Shown here: one piece after another, positions 9,949 to 18,732 of the stretch | Layout of the letters: each line of letters opens with the position of its first letter | Numbering within the stretch: position 1 is the first letter of the stretch | DNA from: Cognatundibacterium aquatile | GTDB taxonomy: Bacteria > Pseudomonadota > Gammaproteobacteria > Burkholderiales > Burkholderiaceae_D | Assembly (NCBI RefSeq): GCF_014699135.1 | Contig: NZ_JACOFT010000005.1 | Location: 62,288 to 126,287 of the forward strand | Length of the DNA: 64,000 nt | Direction of reading: 5' to 3' | Notes under the pieces: generated by a model | Databases searched by the model: none | Told to the model about the DNA's origin: nothing | What the model saw: the letters and a program-made list of their open reading frames with translations, nothing else | Program-made: the position numbers and the translations under genes

Positions 9949-11332
9949 AGCGATCATTAAAGTTCACAACGTCAGCAAGTGTTATCAGATTTATGATCGA
10001 CCTAATGACCGTCTGAAACAGGGGCTGTTTTCATTGGCTGCCCGACTCTGTCCAATCACCACATTAAAACAGTCTTTACTGCAAAAGGCGCATGCATGTT
10101 CGCGCCAGTACTGGGCTTTGCATGATGTCAGTTTTGAATTAAAAAAAGGCGGTGCTTTCGGCATCATCGGACGCAACGGTTCAGGCAAAAGTACCCTGTT
10201 GCAGATATTGTGCGGGACCTTAAATCCTACGCATGGCAGTGTGGAAATTCATGGGCGCGTGGCGGCATTGCTGGAACTCGGTTCCGGCTTTAACCCAGAA
10301 TACACCGGGCGAGAAAATATCTATATGAACGGCCAGTTATTGGGGCTGAGCAGAGAACAAATTGATGAACGTATCGACGACATCATCGCGTTTGCCGAAA
10401 TCGGTGAATTTATCGAGCAGCCAGTTAAAACGTATTCCAGCGGTATGTTTGTCCGTGTCGCGTTTGCGGTGATCGCCCATGTGGACGCCGATATATTGGT
10501 TATTGATGAGGCGCTCGCTGTCGGCGATGCATTCTTTACGCAAAAATGCATGCGTTTTTTACGTAATTTCATGGAAACCGGCACAATTTTATTTGTCAGT
10601 CATGACACCGCTGCGGTGAAAAGCTTATGTGAGCATGCGATCTGGTTGGAAAAAGGCCAGATGCAATTGCTGGGAACGGCGAAAGATGTTTCTGAGCGCT
10701 ATTTGCAAGCTTTCTATGAATCGGTGCAAGGGCGCAGCACAACAACCAGGATGCGGCCAACGGCGACATCTGCGCCTATATTGCCTGCGCAACGGCGTGA
10801 TGCGAGATCTGACTGGATTAATCAAAGTAATCTGCGAAATGACATCCGCCTGTTTGAGTTTGATGAGAAGGCAGCAAGTTTCGGTACCCGCGATGCAGCG
10901 ATTCACGCTGTTGAATTTTTTGATCAGGAAGGTCAGCCCCTGAGTTGGGTGGTTGGCGGTGAACCTGTTACTTTCCGCATGAAAGCGATGCTCGCAACCG
11001 AGATTTATTCGCCGATTCTCGGTTTTTATATCAAAGATAAACTGGGTCAGATTTTGTTTGGCGACAATACTTATCTGACTTATCAGGATACGCCGTTATC
11101 GGCGGAGGCCAATACCCTGATCGAAGCTGAATTTGAATTCATCATGCCGATCTTGCCCAAAGGCGATTATTCCGTCTGTGTGGCGATTGCGGCTGGTTCG
11201 AATGAAAACCATACTCAACTTGAGTGGATGCATGACGCCATGATTTTACGATCTGAGTCCACTTATGTTGCGACGGGTCTGGTCGGCGTACCCATGCAGA
11301 GTATTGTGCTCAGAACAGTTAATCTCAATTAA
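9938..11332 (+). CDS. wzt: Polysaccharide ABC export ATPase with cargo-binding domain (Wzt-like)
   Basis: The N-terminal nucleotide-binding domain carries Walker A GRNGSGKST at about residues 78-86, signature YSSGM near 167 and Walker B ILVIDE near 186. A C-terminal extension of about 150 residues (from about 310) resembles the Wzt carbohydrate-binding domain, which in E. coli O8/O9a recognises the modified end of the finished chain. That fits export of a chain capped by one of the neighbouring methyltransferases. The ATG at 9938 is preferred to an upstream TTG at 9932 and overlaps the permease gene. Confidence 0.9.
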   Translation: MSSEAIIKVHNVSKCYQIYDRPNDRLKQGLFSLAARLCPITTLKQSLLQKAHACSRQYWALHDVSFELKKGGAFGIIGRNGSGKSTLLQILCGTLNPTHGSVEIHGRVAALLELGSGFNPEYTGRENIYMNGQLLGLSREQIDERIDDIIAFAEIGEFIEQPVKTYSSGMFVRVAFAVIAHVDADILVIDEALAVGDAFFTQKCMRFLRNFMETGTILFVSHDTAAVKSLCEHAIWLEKGQMQLLGTAKDVSERYLQAFYESVQGRSTTTRMRPTATSAPILPAQRRDARSDWINQSNLRNDIRLFEFDEKAASFGTRDAAIHAVEFFDQEGQPLSWVVGGEPVTFRMKAMLATEIYSPILGFYIKDKLGQILFGDNTYLTYQDTPLSAEANTLIEAEFEFIMPILPKGDYSVCVAIAAGSNENHTQLEWMHDAMILRSESTYVATGLVGVPMQSIVLRTVNLN

Positions 11333-11357
11333 TAAAATATACGAAAAGGTAAGAGCA

Positions 11358-11954
11358 ATGCATATCAGCTCAATGGATAAAATGCGGGCGTTCCGGGAGA
11401 AATATCTTGAGTCCCGGACTAATACTGCATTGCAGATTCTTGACATCGGTAGTCAGGAAGTCAACGGCAGTTATAAGTCGATTTTCAGCGATCAGCCGCT
11501 TTGGAAATATCAGGGATGTGACATGGTCGAAGGTAAAAATGTCGATATCGTTCTGACAGACCCTTACGACTGGAAACAAATTAAATCAAATTCAGCAGAC
11601 GTTATCATTTCTGGTCAGGCGTTCGAGCATGTCGAACTTTTCTGGATCACAATGCTGGAAATCGCGCGCGTGCTGAAACCGGGTGGCTTATGTTGCATAA
11701 TCGCGCCATCAGGTGGTTTCGAACATCGCTATCCTGTCGATTGCTGGCGTTTCTATCCCGATGGTTTCAGTGCATTGGCAAAATATGCGAAACTGAGCGT
11801 GGTAGAGTCTTACACTCAATGGGAAGATTTGCCACAGTATGACAACGACAACAATTGCTGGCATGATTCAGTGCTGATCGCTCGTAAGGATCGGGCATTT
11901 GGATTCCGGGATGCTCTCAGGCAGCAGTTAATCAAGTGGAGCCGACAACTGTAA
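11358..11954 (+). CDS. Small SAM-dependent methyltransferase of the polysaccharide locus
   Basis: This 198-residue class I methyltransferase shows ILDIGSQEVNGSY as SAM-binding loop near residues 25-37, ISGQAFEHVE in the motif-II position, and PGGLCCIIAPSG. The block HRYPVDCWRFYPDG is common in methyltransferases of glycan clusters. It probably methylates a sugar of the exported glycan. The ATG at 11358 follows AAAAGGTAAGAG, a fair ribosome site; the longer open frame from 11265 overlaps wzt and lacks support. Cytoplasmic; acceptor unknown. Confidence 0.8.
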   Translation: MHISSMDKMRAFREKYLESRTNTALQILDIGSQEVNGSYKSIFSDQPLWKYQGCDMVEGKNVDIVLTDPYDWKQIKSNSADVIISGQAFEHVELFWITMLEIARVLKPGGLCCIIAPSGGFEHRYPVDCWRFYPDGFSALAKYAKLSVVESYTQWEDLPQYDNDNNCWHDSVLIARKDRAFGFRDALRQQLIKWSRQL

Positions 11955-12047
11955 TTGCCGAATTAAAATATACGTTTAGATATTTTCTTGCTGCTGTCAA
12001 AGAGTTGTCAGTAACACGGCGTATAACATCAGGTAATCGAAGGTGGA

Positions 12048-12300
12048 ATGACGCAAATTCCAGGTGTCGACGTAGAAGTTAAGCTGCACAGGCCAGCGTC
12101 GGTCATCTGTACGCCAGCCTGATGCGTTTGATCATGCACATCCAGAAAATGAAAGTACATTTTCTGCGGTTGCACTTGAAATAATTGAATTGAGAAACAG
12201 GCTTTCCGCGCAGATGGATGATCTGGCGCACAGGAATAAGCTGAAGCACAACTGAATGTACAGATATTTGAATGAGCAGCTGCAGCGCCATCGCCAGCAC
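12048..12300 (+). pseudogene. Possible decayed coiled-coil or glycan-gene remnant
   Basis: An ATG at 12048 after AGGTGG opens a short frame (MTQIPGVDVEVKLHRPASV...) that stops near 12120. Another frame then reads PDAFDHAHPENESTF... and EIIELRNRLSAQMDDLAHRN, a charged heptad-like stretch, and stops near 12254. A third frame continues with protein-like sequence (AQLNVQIFE). Three successive frames with plausible peptide sequence and no intact gene suggest frameshift decay. It is a judgement by eye and could be chance. Confidence 0.35.
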
Positions 12301-12335
12301 TGTTGCTTGTTCAGGTACGCAAAAAAGACACAAAA

Positions 12336-15300
12336 ATGAATCAATACGAATATCAATTTGATGTGGAATCTGAAGGTATCGCTTCAAGAGTGGTGCGCCT
12401 TGCCGGTATGGATAAACGGGTGCTGGAGTTAGGCTGTTATTCGGGACACATGTCAAAGATATTAGTGGATCGTGGCTGCGAAGTTGTTGGTCTGGAAATG
12501 GATGCAGAGGCGGCAGAGGCTGCGCGTAAAATTTGCTCACAAGTGTACGAAGTCGACCTCGACGATGATCAATGGGTGGCGCTGCTGAAAGACCAACCCA
12601 AATTTGACGTGGTGATTGCTGCGGATGTTCTCGAGCACCTGCGTGATCCCGGCAAATGCTTATCCCGGGTTCGTAGCTTGATGAGTGAAAACGCAACCCT
12701 GATCGTTTCGACTCCCAATATTGCTCACGGTGGCGTGATTGCCAGTCTGATGCAAGGAAGTTTTCAATATCGTGATACGGGTTTGCTGGATCGTACTCAC
12801 GTCCATTTTTTTACCGAGCAAAGCTTGCGCGATATATTAAAAGAGCAGGGCTTTGTCGTCGGGCATTTTGATAGTGTTGAAGCTGGTGCTGATCATCCGG
12901 AATTTTCAGAGTACTGGAATCAACTGACGCCAGAGTTACGCGATACCATTTTACGTATGCCGAATGCAATGGCATTCCAGTTTGTTGTCAGTGCGACTAA
13001 GCGCAATACTTCTGTTGATGCAGCGACACTTTATGAAACGCAGCGGCAGTTTGAGATCACCAAGCGTAGCATTCGCGCTTTGCAAGACCAGGCACAAGCA
13101 CAGATCGCAGCAATTCAGGAAGAAGCGCAGCGGCATATCATACTGGTAGAGCAGAGAGCGGATACGCTTGAAGCGCATCTGAGAGTAATCGAGACTCAGT
13201 TGAGAACGACGGAACAGCAGCTTGATGCTGACCGTCGGCAACTGGCTGACCTGAAAAACGACACTGCGCAGCAACAGGCCTTGATTCATGAGCAAATGGA
13301 CGTCATAGAAAGTCAGCACAAATCTCTTGAAAGCCAACGTATTCTTGTTGAGGAAAAAATCAGTGCGCTGGCGCAGTTAAATGCCGAGTTGCAGAATACC
13401 CAGCAGATATTGCATTCGGTCGTTAACTCCAGCAGCTGGAAACTGACTTCACCGTTTAGATTTCTCGCAAGAAAAATCCCGCAAAAACCGCGCTGGTTCC
13501 TGCATGTCTGGCTGCACAGATTTTATGTGGTCGGTAAGATTTTGCTCACCAAACCCATATCTGGTTGGGCCGAAGTTGCACGTGCACGTCAGCAAGCGCA
13601 AGCTACCCCGCCAGCGGTTGCTGCCGGACCGCATTTTTCACCTCCGGTGGACGATCATAGTGTTGCCATGCCTTTGCAGTACGATATTGCGCCGTGGGAA
13701 AGTACACCGTCTCTGGCGGTCGTCTGCCACATGTACTATCCCGACCTGGCGGAAGAGTTTGCGAACTATTTTTCCAATATCCTGTTTCCGTTTGATTTGT
13801 ATATCACGACCGATACGGCAGAAAAAAAAGCCATTATCGATACCTTTTTTTCTGACTGGACAAAAGGCAAAGTCGAGGTGCGTATCGCGCAGAACCGCGG
13901 CAGGGATATTGCACCTAAGCTGATCAGTTGCAGGGATGTCTACGATAACTATGAATATATCCTGCATATGCATACTAAAAAGTCTCCGCATCGCGGCCAT
14001 GAAAATGGCTGGCGCTCGTTCTTGCTGGACACCCTGATAGGCACGCCTAAAACGGTTGATAGCGTGTTTGAAGCGTTCAGAACAAATCCTCGTCTCGGCA
14101 TGATTGCGCCACAACATCTTGAAGACATCCGGCCTTATGTTGGCTGGGGCTGGAATTTTGAGATTGCGCGACAATTCGGGCAGCGGCTGAGCATCCCTTT
14201 ATCGCTTGATGGCGCGGTTGATTTCCCTTCGGGGTCGATGTTCTGGGCTCGCTCTGCCGCCCTGAAACCTCTGCTGGACATTAATCTGACGTTTGAAGAT
14301 TTTCCTGTAGAGGCGGGACAAATCGATGGCACGCTCGGCCATGTGATCGAACGTTTTTATTTCTTGTGTGCAGAGAAAGCGGGCTTTGAATGGATGAAAA
14401 TCGCTTTAAAGCCGATGCATCCACAGTTTGCGGACCGGGTTCTCGACATCAAGAGTCGCGAGCAGTTACAGCAGTACATGAAACAGCACACGCAGAATTT
14501 GCTGGAAACCCATGAGAATGCAGAACCGGTCCGATCCGGAACTGCACCTGCGGTGACCAGATCACAAAAATCGCAGTATTCCAGAGCTTTTCAGAAATCC
14601 GGCTATCGCGCATCTATGAGTCTTAGCCAGTTCACCGAACAGGCAGCTTTGCTGGCATCGGGTCAGGAAAGTGAAATTGATTTTGACGAAAAATTTTATC
14701 TTGAGGTAAACCCCGATGTTGCTCAGCAGGTCAAAATCGGTGCTGCCCCTTGTGGTTATGTGCACTATTGCCTGTCTGGTCAGTTTGAAGGTCGCTTATG
14801 GAGTGACAGGCAATTGACGCGGCAGTTCAGGCAACGTCCACGGCTGGCACAGGGTTTTGCGACACCGGTGAACTTGCGTGCATCCCCTGTGTATGGTCCT
14901 GATCTGCATGCGTTACCGGAAAGTGATAAACCATTTTTACTGATTTTCTTTTCGCACTTGCAGGACGATTTATTTTTTGCAGGTTATACCGAATTCTTTA
15001 AAGATTTTCTGCCTGTTTTCGAGGCGTTCAACCGCGTTGTGTTGTCGGTAGCAACGCCACACTTTAATCCAAAATTGGCTGCGCGTTATTCAGACAAAAT
15101 TGAAGTCATTCATGACGCAGAATTAAGCCGCTTGCAGGTTCGCCCGAATGTGATTGTCAGCTTCAACAGTGAATTGTTGCTGAAAGCCCGTGATATTTTC
15201 GGTGACCTGGCCCGTACGATTTATTATTGCCAGGATTTCGAAGCTGGATTTTTCCCGATGGGAACCAGTTATGTGCGCTCAGAAATGGCGATTGCCAGCT

Positions 15301-15953
15301 CGCATAACATCATCGTTTCCAGTGCATTGCTTAAGAAATTCTTGCAACATCGTGGCTTGCTGACAGAGCAGCAAAACGTTTATGTGACGACTCCCGGGAT
15401 TGAGGTCGTCGAGGTTGTACCTGAAAAAAGTAAGCGCATCTTCTTCTATTTCCGTCCTGAGCAATTTAACGCCAGAAATCTGCCGGAAATGCTGATGGAA
15501 GCGGTTGAACAGTTCTGTGTAAAACACACGGGTTATGAACTCTATTTACTCGGTTCAGTAGATACCTGCTTGTCTTACTCATTGAATGGCAATCAGATTT
15601 TTGTGATTTCCAAGCTGAGTAAAGATGAGTACGTTAATTTCCTGAAAACCTGCGATGCGGCAGTCTCCATGATCTATTCGGCTCATCCCGGCGTGATTGC
15701 ATTCCAGACGGCAGCATCGGGAATACCGACAGTCACCAATGTGTTTGATAACCGCGATGCTGAATTCCTGCAAAGCGTATCGGCCAATATGGTTCCGTTT
15801 GATCCAGTTCGGGAACGTCTGCTTGATCGTCTCGAAGTTGCATTGGCGATGCCGAAGGGAACGCCATCTTTTAACCGCGACCTGTATCAGACGATGGAAA
15901 GCGTTAGCCTGGCTCAATACGTTGACGCCGTATTGCACTCTGAACGGAGTTGA
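12336..15953 (+). CDS. Multidomain glycan protein: methyltransferase, coiled coil, RgpF-like and glycosyltransferase
   Basis: The 1205-residue protein begins with a class I methyltransferase (motif VLELGCYSG at residues 29-37, VIAADVLEHL near 93-102). A glutamine- and glutamate-rich coiled coil follows at about 235-360, then the linker SSSWKLTSPFR near 365, often seen before glycosyltransferase domains. Residues about 457-720 match the rhamnan-synthesis F (RgpF) family (HMYYPDLAEEF, RGRDIAPKL, LHMHTKKSPHR). A short block near 780-815 (YLEVNPDVA...HYCLSGQFEGR) is a known repeat-like unit in surface glycan proteins. The last 340 residues resemble WsaF-type glycosyltransferases (YYCQDFE, TAASGIPTVT). 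The ATG at 12336 is chosen over TTG at 12303; neither has a strong ribosome site. It probably builds and caps the glycan exported by the neighbouring ABC pair. Confidence 0.8.
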   Translation: MNQYEYQFDVESEGIASRVVRLAGMDKRVLELGCYSGHMSKILVDRGCEVVGLEMDAEAAEAARKICSQVYEVDLDDDQWVALLKDQPKFDVVIAADVLEHLRDPGKCLSRVRSLMSENATLIVSTPNIAHGGVIASLMQGSFQYRDTGLLDRTHVHFFTEQSLRDILKEQGFVVGHFDSVEAGADHPEFSEYWNQLTPELRDTILRMPNAMAFQFVVSATKRNTSVDAATLYETQRQFEITKRSIRALQDQAQAQIAAIQEEAQRHIILVEQRADTLEAHLRVIETQLRTTEQQLDADRRQLADLKNDTAQQQALIHEQMDVIESQHKSLESQRILVEEKISALAQLNAELQNTQQILHSVVNSSSWKLTSPFRFLARKIPQKPRWFLHVWLHRFYVVGKILLTKPISGWAEVARARQQAQATPPAVAAGPHFSPPVDDHSVAMPLQYDIAPWESTPSLAVVCHMYYPDLAEEFANYFSNILFPFDLYITTDTAEKKAIIDTFFSDWTKGKVEVRIAQNRGRDIAPKLISCRDVYDNYEYILHMHTKKSPHRGHENGWRSFLLDTLIGTPKTVDSVFEAFRTNPRLGMIAPQHLEDIRPYVGWGWNFEIARQFGQRLSIPLSLDGAVDFPSGSMFWARSAALKPLLDINLTFEDFPVEAGQIDGTLGHVIERFYFLCAEKAGFEWMKIALKPMHPQFADRVLDIKSREQLQQYMKQHTQNLLETHENAEPVRSGTAPAVTRSQKSQYSRAFQKSGYRASMSLSQFTEQAALLASGQESEIDFDEKFYLEVNPDVAQQVKIGAAPCGYVHYCLSGQFEGRLWSDRQLTRQFRQRPRLAQGFATPVNLRASPVYGPDLHALPESDKPFLLIFFSHLQDDLFFAGYTEFFKDFLPVFEAFNRVVLSVATPHFNPKLAARYSDKIEVIHDAELSRLQVRPNVIVSFNSELLLKARDIFGDLARTIYYCQDFEAGFFPMGTSYVRSEMAIASSHNIIVSSALLKKFLQHRGLLTEQQNVYVTTPGIEVVEVVPEKSKRIFFYFRPEQFNARNLPEMLMEAVEQFCVKHTGYELYLLGSVDTCLSYSLNGNQIFVISKLSKDEYVNFLKTCDAAVSMIYSAHPGVIAFQTAASGIPTVTNVFDNRDAEFLQSVSANMVPFDPVRERLLDRLEVALAMPKGTPSFNRDLYQTMESVSLAQYVDAVLHSERS

Positions 15954-15998
15954 CATCAGTGCATGGCTGAATCAGTCATGCATTGATCGGTAAATATA

Positions 15999-16042
15999 AA
16001 TAAGGGCTGATCTGCCAGATGACAGGTCAGCCCTTATTATTT
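15999..16042. terminator. Bidirectional terminator between glycan locus and gspE
   Basis: AATAAGGGCTGA and TCAGCCCTTATT form a perfect 12-bp stem with a 16-base loop, followed by TATTTT on the plus strand and by AT-rich sequence on the minus strand. It lies between two convergent genes. Confidence 0.8.
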
Positions 16043-16092
16043 TGCACCGCGTTATATCAGGTGTTTATTGGTCTGTGCCTGATGCTCAGAGC

Positions 16093-17778
16093 TCAGGAGC
16101 CAGATAAACTCAGCACTTCATCCACGGTGGTAATTCCTTGCCATACTTTCAGCATGCCGTCGTCGCGCAATGAGCGAATCTTTTTACTGCGCAGATAATT
16201 AATGATGTCCGCCTCGCTGACTTGCGTCAGGATCTGATGTTGCACAGTCTCATCAATTTCAAACAGCTCATAGATCGCCACTCGACCTGAAAAACCGGTG
16301 TGGTTACACTGCTTACAGCCCACAGGAGCACGTAATTTAGGTTCCGGCACAAGTGCATCACGCCATTCTTTAACGCCTTCCAGCAGTACTTTATGTGTTT
16401 CCAGTGAGACTTCTGCAGGAACCGCACAGGCCTCGCACAGGCAGCGTACCAGCCGTTGTGCCATCACACCTTTCAAACTGGAGCCGAGCAGGAAGGGTTC
16501 TATACCCATATCCATCAGACGCGTTACCGCACCGGCAGCACTATTCGTGTGTAAAGTCGAGAATACCAGATGCCCGGTGAGTGCCGATTGCACGGCGATA
16601 GACGCTGTTTCCTGATCGCGGATCTCACCGATCAGCACCACATCGGGATCATGGCGCAGGATAGAGCGCAAGGCAGAGGCGAAGGTAAAGCCGATATCGG
16701 CATTCACCTGAATCTGCGAGATGCCTTGCAGACGGTATTCGACCGGGTCTTCGACGGTGATAATTTTATTCAAACCATCGTTACCGATATCGAGAGCCGT
16801 GTACAGCGTGGTCGTTTTACCCGACCCGGTCGGCCCTGTCACCAGTACGATGCCGTTTGGCATCTTGATCCAGCGTTTAAATAAGGCCGCGTGATCAGGC
16901 ATCATCCCCAGATCTTCGAGGTGATAAGGTTTCCGATCCTGACGCAGCAAACGCATTACCACCGATTCGCCCATCGCACTTGGTAATACCGAGACACGTA
17001 CATCAAACACTTCGCTGTTGACCCGCGCGGTCATGCGGCCATCTTGCGGTAAGCGCCGTTCAGCAATATCGAGCTGTGACAGGATTTTAATACGGCAAAC
17101 GGTCGCGTCGAATTTATCCAAAGGAAAGCGGCTCAGATCCTGCATTACGCCATCGACCCGCAGGCGAATAGCGAATTCATATTCGCCCGGTTCTACGTGA
17201 ATATCCGAAGCGCGTCGCGTCACTGCCTGCGATAACACGGTATTCACCAGTTCGATAATCGGGCCTTCTTCCGCCAGTTCGCGCAGATGCATGACGTCGC
17301 CGCTCATTGCCATCTTCGGCTCGCGTCGCTCCAGTGCCGCATAGAACGCCTCGAAAGAAGACGGGCGTACCAGCGCAAATTGCAAAGGTGTGGCAGCAGG
17401 TGCTTTTAAACGTAAGACTTCCAGCACGCTTGCATTCAGTGTTTCTTTAGACGCACAGCAAGTGACACCGGTTTCTTCGTTGCTCCAGATAATCATGCCT
17501 TGCGACTGACACCAGTGCGGCAGGATTTCCCATTGTGTGATCGTGCTGTGAAATGTCGATTGGGCATGGTGCAGCTCATCATCGCTCAGCAGCGGCAAAC
17601 CAGTGTACTCAGACAGATGCTGATACAGCACCTCTTCGGATAAGGCGCCCATACGCACCAGCATTGCAGGTAACGGCGTGAACTGATCGAGCTGAAGCAG
17701 GCGTACATTATCGAGCACCTCAGCCGGAACAAGATGATTCGTTTGTAAATACTGATCGAAAGATAATTTTGTGCTCAT
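16093..17778 (-). CDS. gspE: Type II secretion ATPase GspE
   Basis: This 561-residue cytoplasmic hexameric ATPase powers pseudopilus assembly. It has the N-terminal MshEN-like region, Walker A GPTGSGKTT, the Asp box TVEDPVEY, Walker B VVLIGEIRDQETA, the His box FSTLHTNSAAGAV, and a four-cysteine zinc motif (CEAC ... CKQC). A PilB assignment is possible from sequence alone, but the nearby gspF-to-gspD genes favour GspE. It is separated from the rest of the secretion genes and on the opposite strand, 91 bases downstream of the SoxY-like gene. Confidence 0.88.
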   Translation of the reverse strand: MSTKLSFDQYLQTNHLVPAEVLDNVRLLQLDQFTPLPAMLVRMGALSEEVLYQHLSEYTGLPLLSDDELHHAQSTFHSTITQWEILPHWCQSQGMIIWSNEETGVTCCASKETLNASVLEVLRLKAPAATPLQFALVRPSSFEAFYAALERREPKMAMSGDVMHLRELAEEGPIIELVNTVLSQAVTRRASDIHVEPGEYEFAIRLRVDGVMQDLSRFPLDKFDATVCRIKILSQLDIAERRLPQDGRMTARVNSEVFDVRVSVLPSAMGESVVMRLLRQDRKPYHLEDLGMMPDHAALFKRWIKMPNGIVLVTGPTGSGKTTTLYTALDIGNDGLNKIITVEDPVEYRLQGISQIQVNADIGFTFASALRSILRHDPDVVLIGEIRDQETASIAVQSALTGHLVFSTLHTNSAAGAVTRLMDMGIEPFLLGSSLKGVMAQRLVRCLCEACAVPAEVSLETHKVLLEGVKEWRDALVPEPKLRAPVGCKQCNHTGFSGRVAIYELFEIDETVQHQILTQVSEADIINYLRSKKIRSLRDDGMLKVWQGITTVDEVLSLSGS

Positions 17779-17869
17779 GGATACTGACTACAAATGCTAT
17801 ATAGCGGATAAAAAGAACGAAGCGGAACGCGGGCTGAACTCTTCAGCACAATCTGCTTGTCCAGGAAAA

Positions 17870-18385
17870 TTATTTGGTCGCAATTTTGATGTCATTCGCG
17901 ACGCTGTACCAACGTCCACCAGCTTTGACCACCAGAAGTAAATCGGCGTTTTTACTGAATTTCGCCTTAATTTTTGCCTCAGCCTTGCCTATTCCCGGTG
18001 TTGAGACCGCGGTGATAAACATAGGTTCTTTGTCTGCCGGAGACTGGTTAAACAGCATGAAAAATTCAGTACCGGGTATTTCGCTGACCATGCGTATGCT
18101 CATGATGCCAGCAACTGCGATCGTGGGTGAATCCAGCAGCAAATAGTCTGATTTTGTCAGTGTCGTTTTACTGACGGGGGGGCGCATCATGGCCAGCACA
18201 GCATCGACCGTACCGGCTTTGGTCATTTCCGGTATCAGGTCTTCTATGCTATTGACCACTTTGGTCGGAGCGGTCTGGGCTTGTGCAGAAACGGGGGCGA
18301 CGCTGGAGAGCAAAGTGAAGGAAAGCAGGCTTAATGCACAAATACAGCGCGACAAACGACGCACATAAAATTTATTCGAAGACAT
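17870..18385 (-). CDS. Exported SoxY-like domain protein
   Basis: From the ATG at 18385 the protein has 171 residues with a signal peptide ending near VSAQAQ. The rest (LLLDSPTIAVAGIMSIRMVSEIPGTE..., and a C-terminal VVKAGGRWYSVANDIKIA) resembles the Ig-like fold of SoxY, the thiosulfate-oxidation carrier. The GGCGG swinging-arm tail of true SoxY is missing, so it cannot carry a sulfur intermediate in the usual way. No other sox genes are near. It is directly upstream of gspE and may be co-transcribed. An earlier in-frame ATG at 18463 would add 26 residues before the signal peptide and is less likely. Confidence 0.5.
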   Translation of the reverse strand: MSSNKFYVRRLSRCICALSLLSFTLLSSVAPVSAQAQTAPTKVVNSIEDLIPEMTKAGTVDAVLAMMRPPVSKTTLTKSDYLLLDSPTIAVAGIMSIRMVSEIPGTEFFMLFNQSPADKEPMFITAVSTPGIGKAEAKIKAKFSKNADLLLVVKAGGRWYSVANDIKIATK

Positions 18386-18466
18386 ACGAATCCAGTAACA
18401 AAACAAGAATAAAACAGTGGTATCAACATTAACAAGCCATTGGGCCATCAACTCAACCATCAACCA

Positions 18467-18641
18467 ATGCTTAACAAAAGCAGCTGTGCCGCATTACTGG
18501 CGTTGCTGGTTGCCGCGCCATTGTGGAAAACCGTGATATTGAACAACATATCACAAAGAAAGCCAAGCGTTGATTCCGGGTGAAGGGTTTAAGTTTGGAA
18601 CCCAGGCTATGAATCTGAGCCTTGATGAAGGAAATCAATAA
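18467..18641 (+). pseudogene. Possible remnant of a small exported protein
   Basis: An ATG at 18467 opens a signal-peptide-like start (MLNKSSCAALLALLVAAP). Shifting frame once gives VENRDIEQHITKKAK and shifting again gives LIPGEGFKFGTQAMNLSLDEGNQ before a TAA at 18641. Such a hand-over between frames is what a small gene broken by indels looks like, but the stretch is short and chance cannot be excluded. No family is recognised. Confidence 0.25.
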
Positions 18642-18671
18642 GTCAGATTGATCAATAAAGCGTGGATGCAT

Positions 18672-18701
18672 AAAAAAAGGGAGGCTTGCGCCTCCCTTTT
18701 T
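18672..18701 (-). terminator. Terminator of the surface-protein gene
   Basis: GGGAGGC and GCCTCCC form the stem core with a TTGC loop, flanked by A and T runs on both sides. On the minus strand the stem is followed by a run of seven T residues, ending the transcript of the gene that stops at 18733. It can also act on the plus strand. Confidence 0.9.
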
Positions 18702-18732
18702 AATCAGTAGAACTAGTTAGCAATAACCAGAA

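Noticed and set aside
12103-12696. A long minus-strand open frame over the start of the multidomain glycan protein
   Set aside because: It runs antisense to the methyltransferase domain and has no recognisable domain.
18471-18671. A minus-strand open frame before the SoxY-like gene
   Set aside because: It has no coding features and lies in the stretch I describe as a possible plus-strand remnant.
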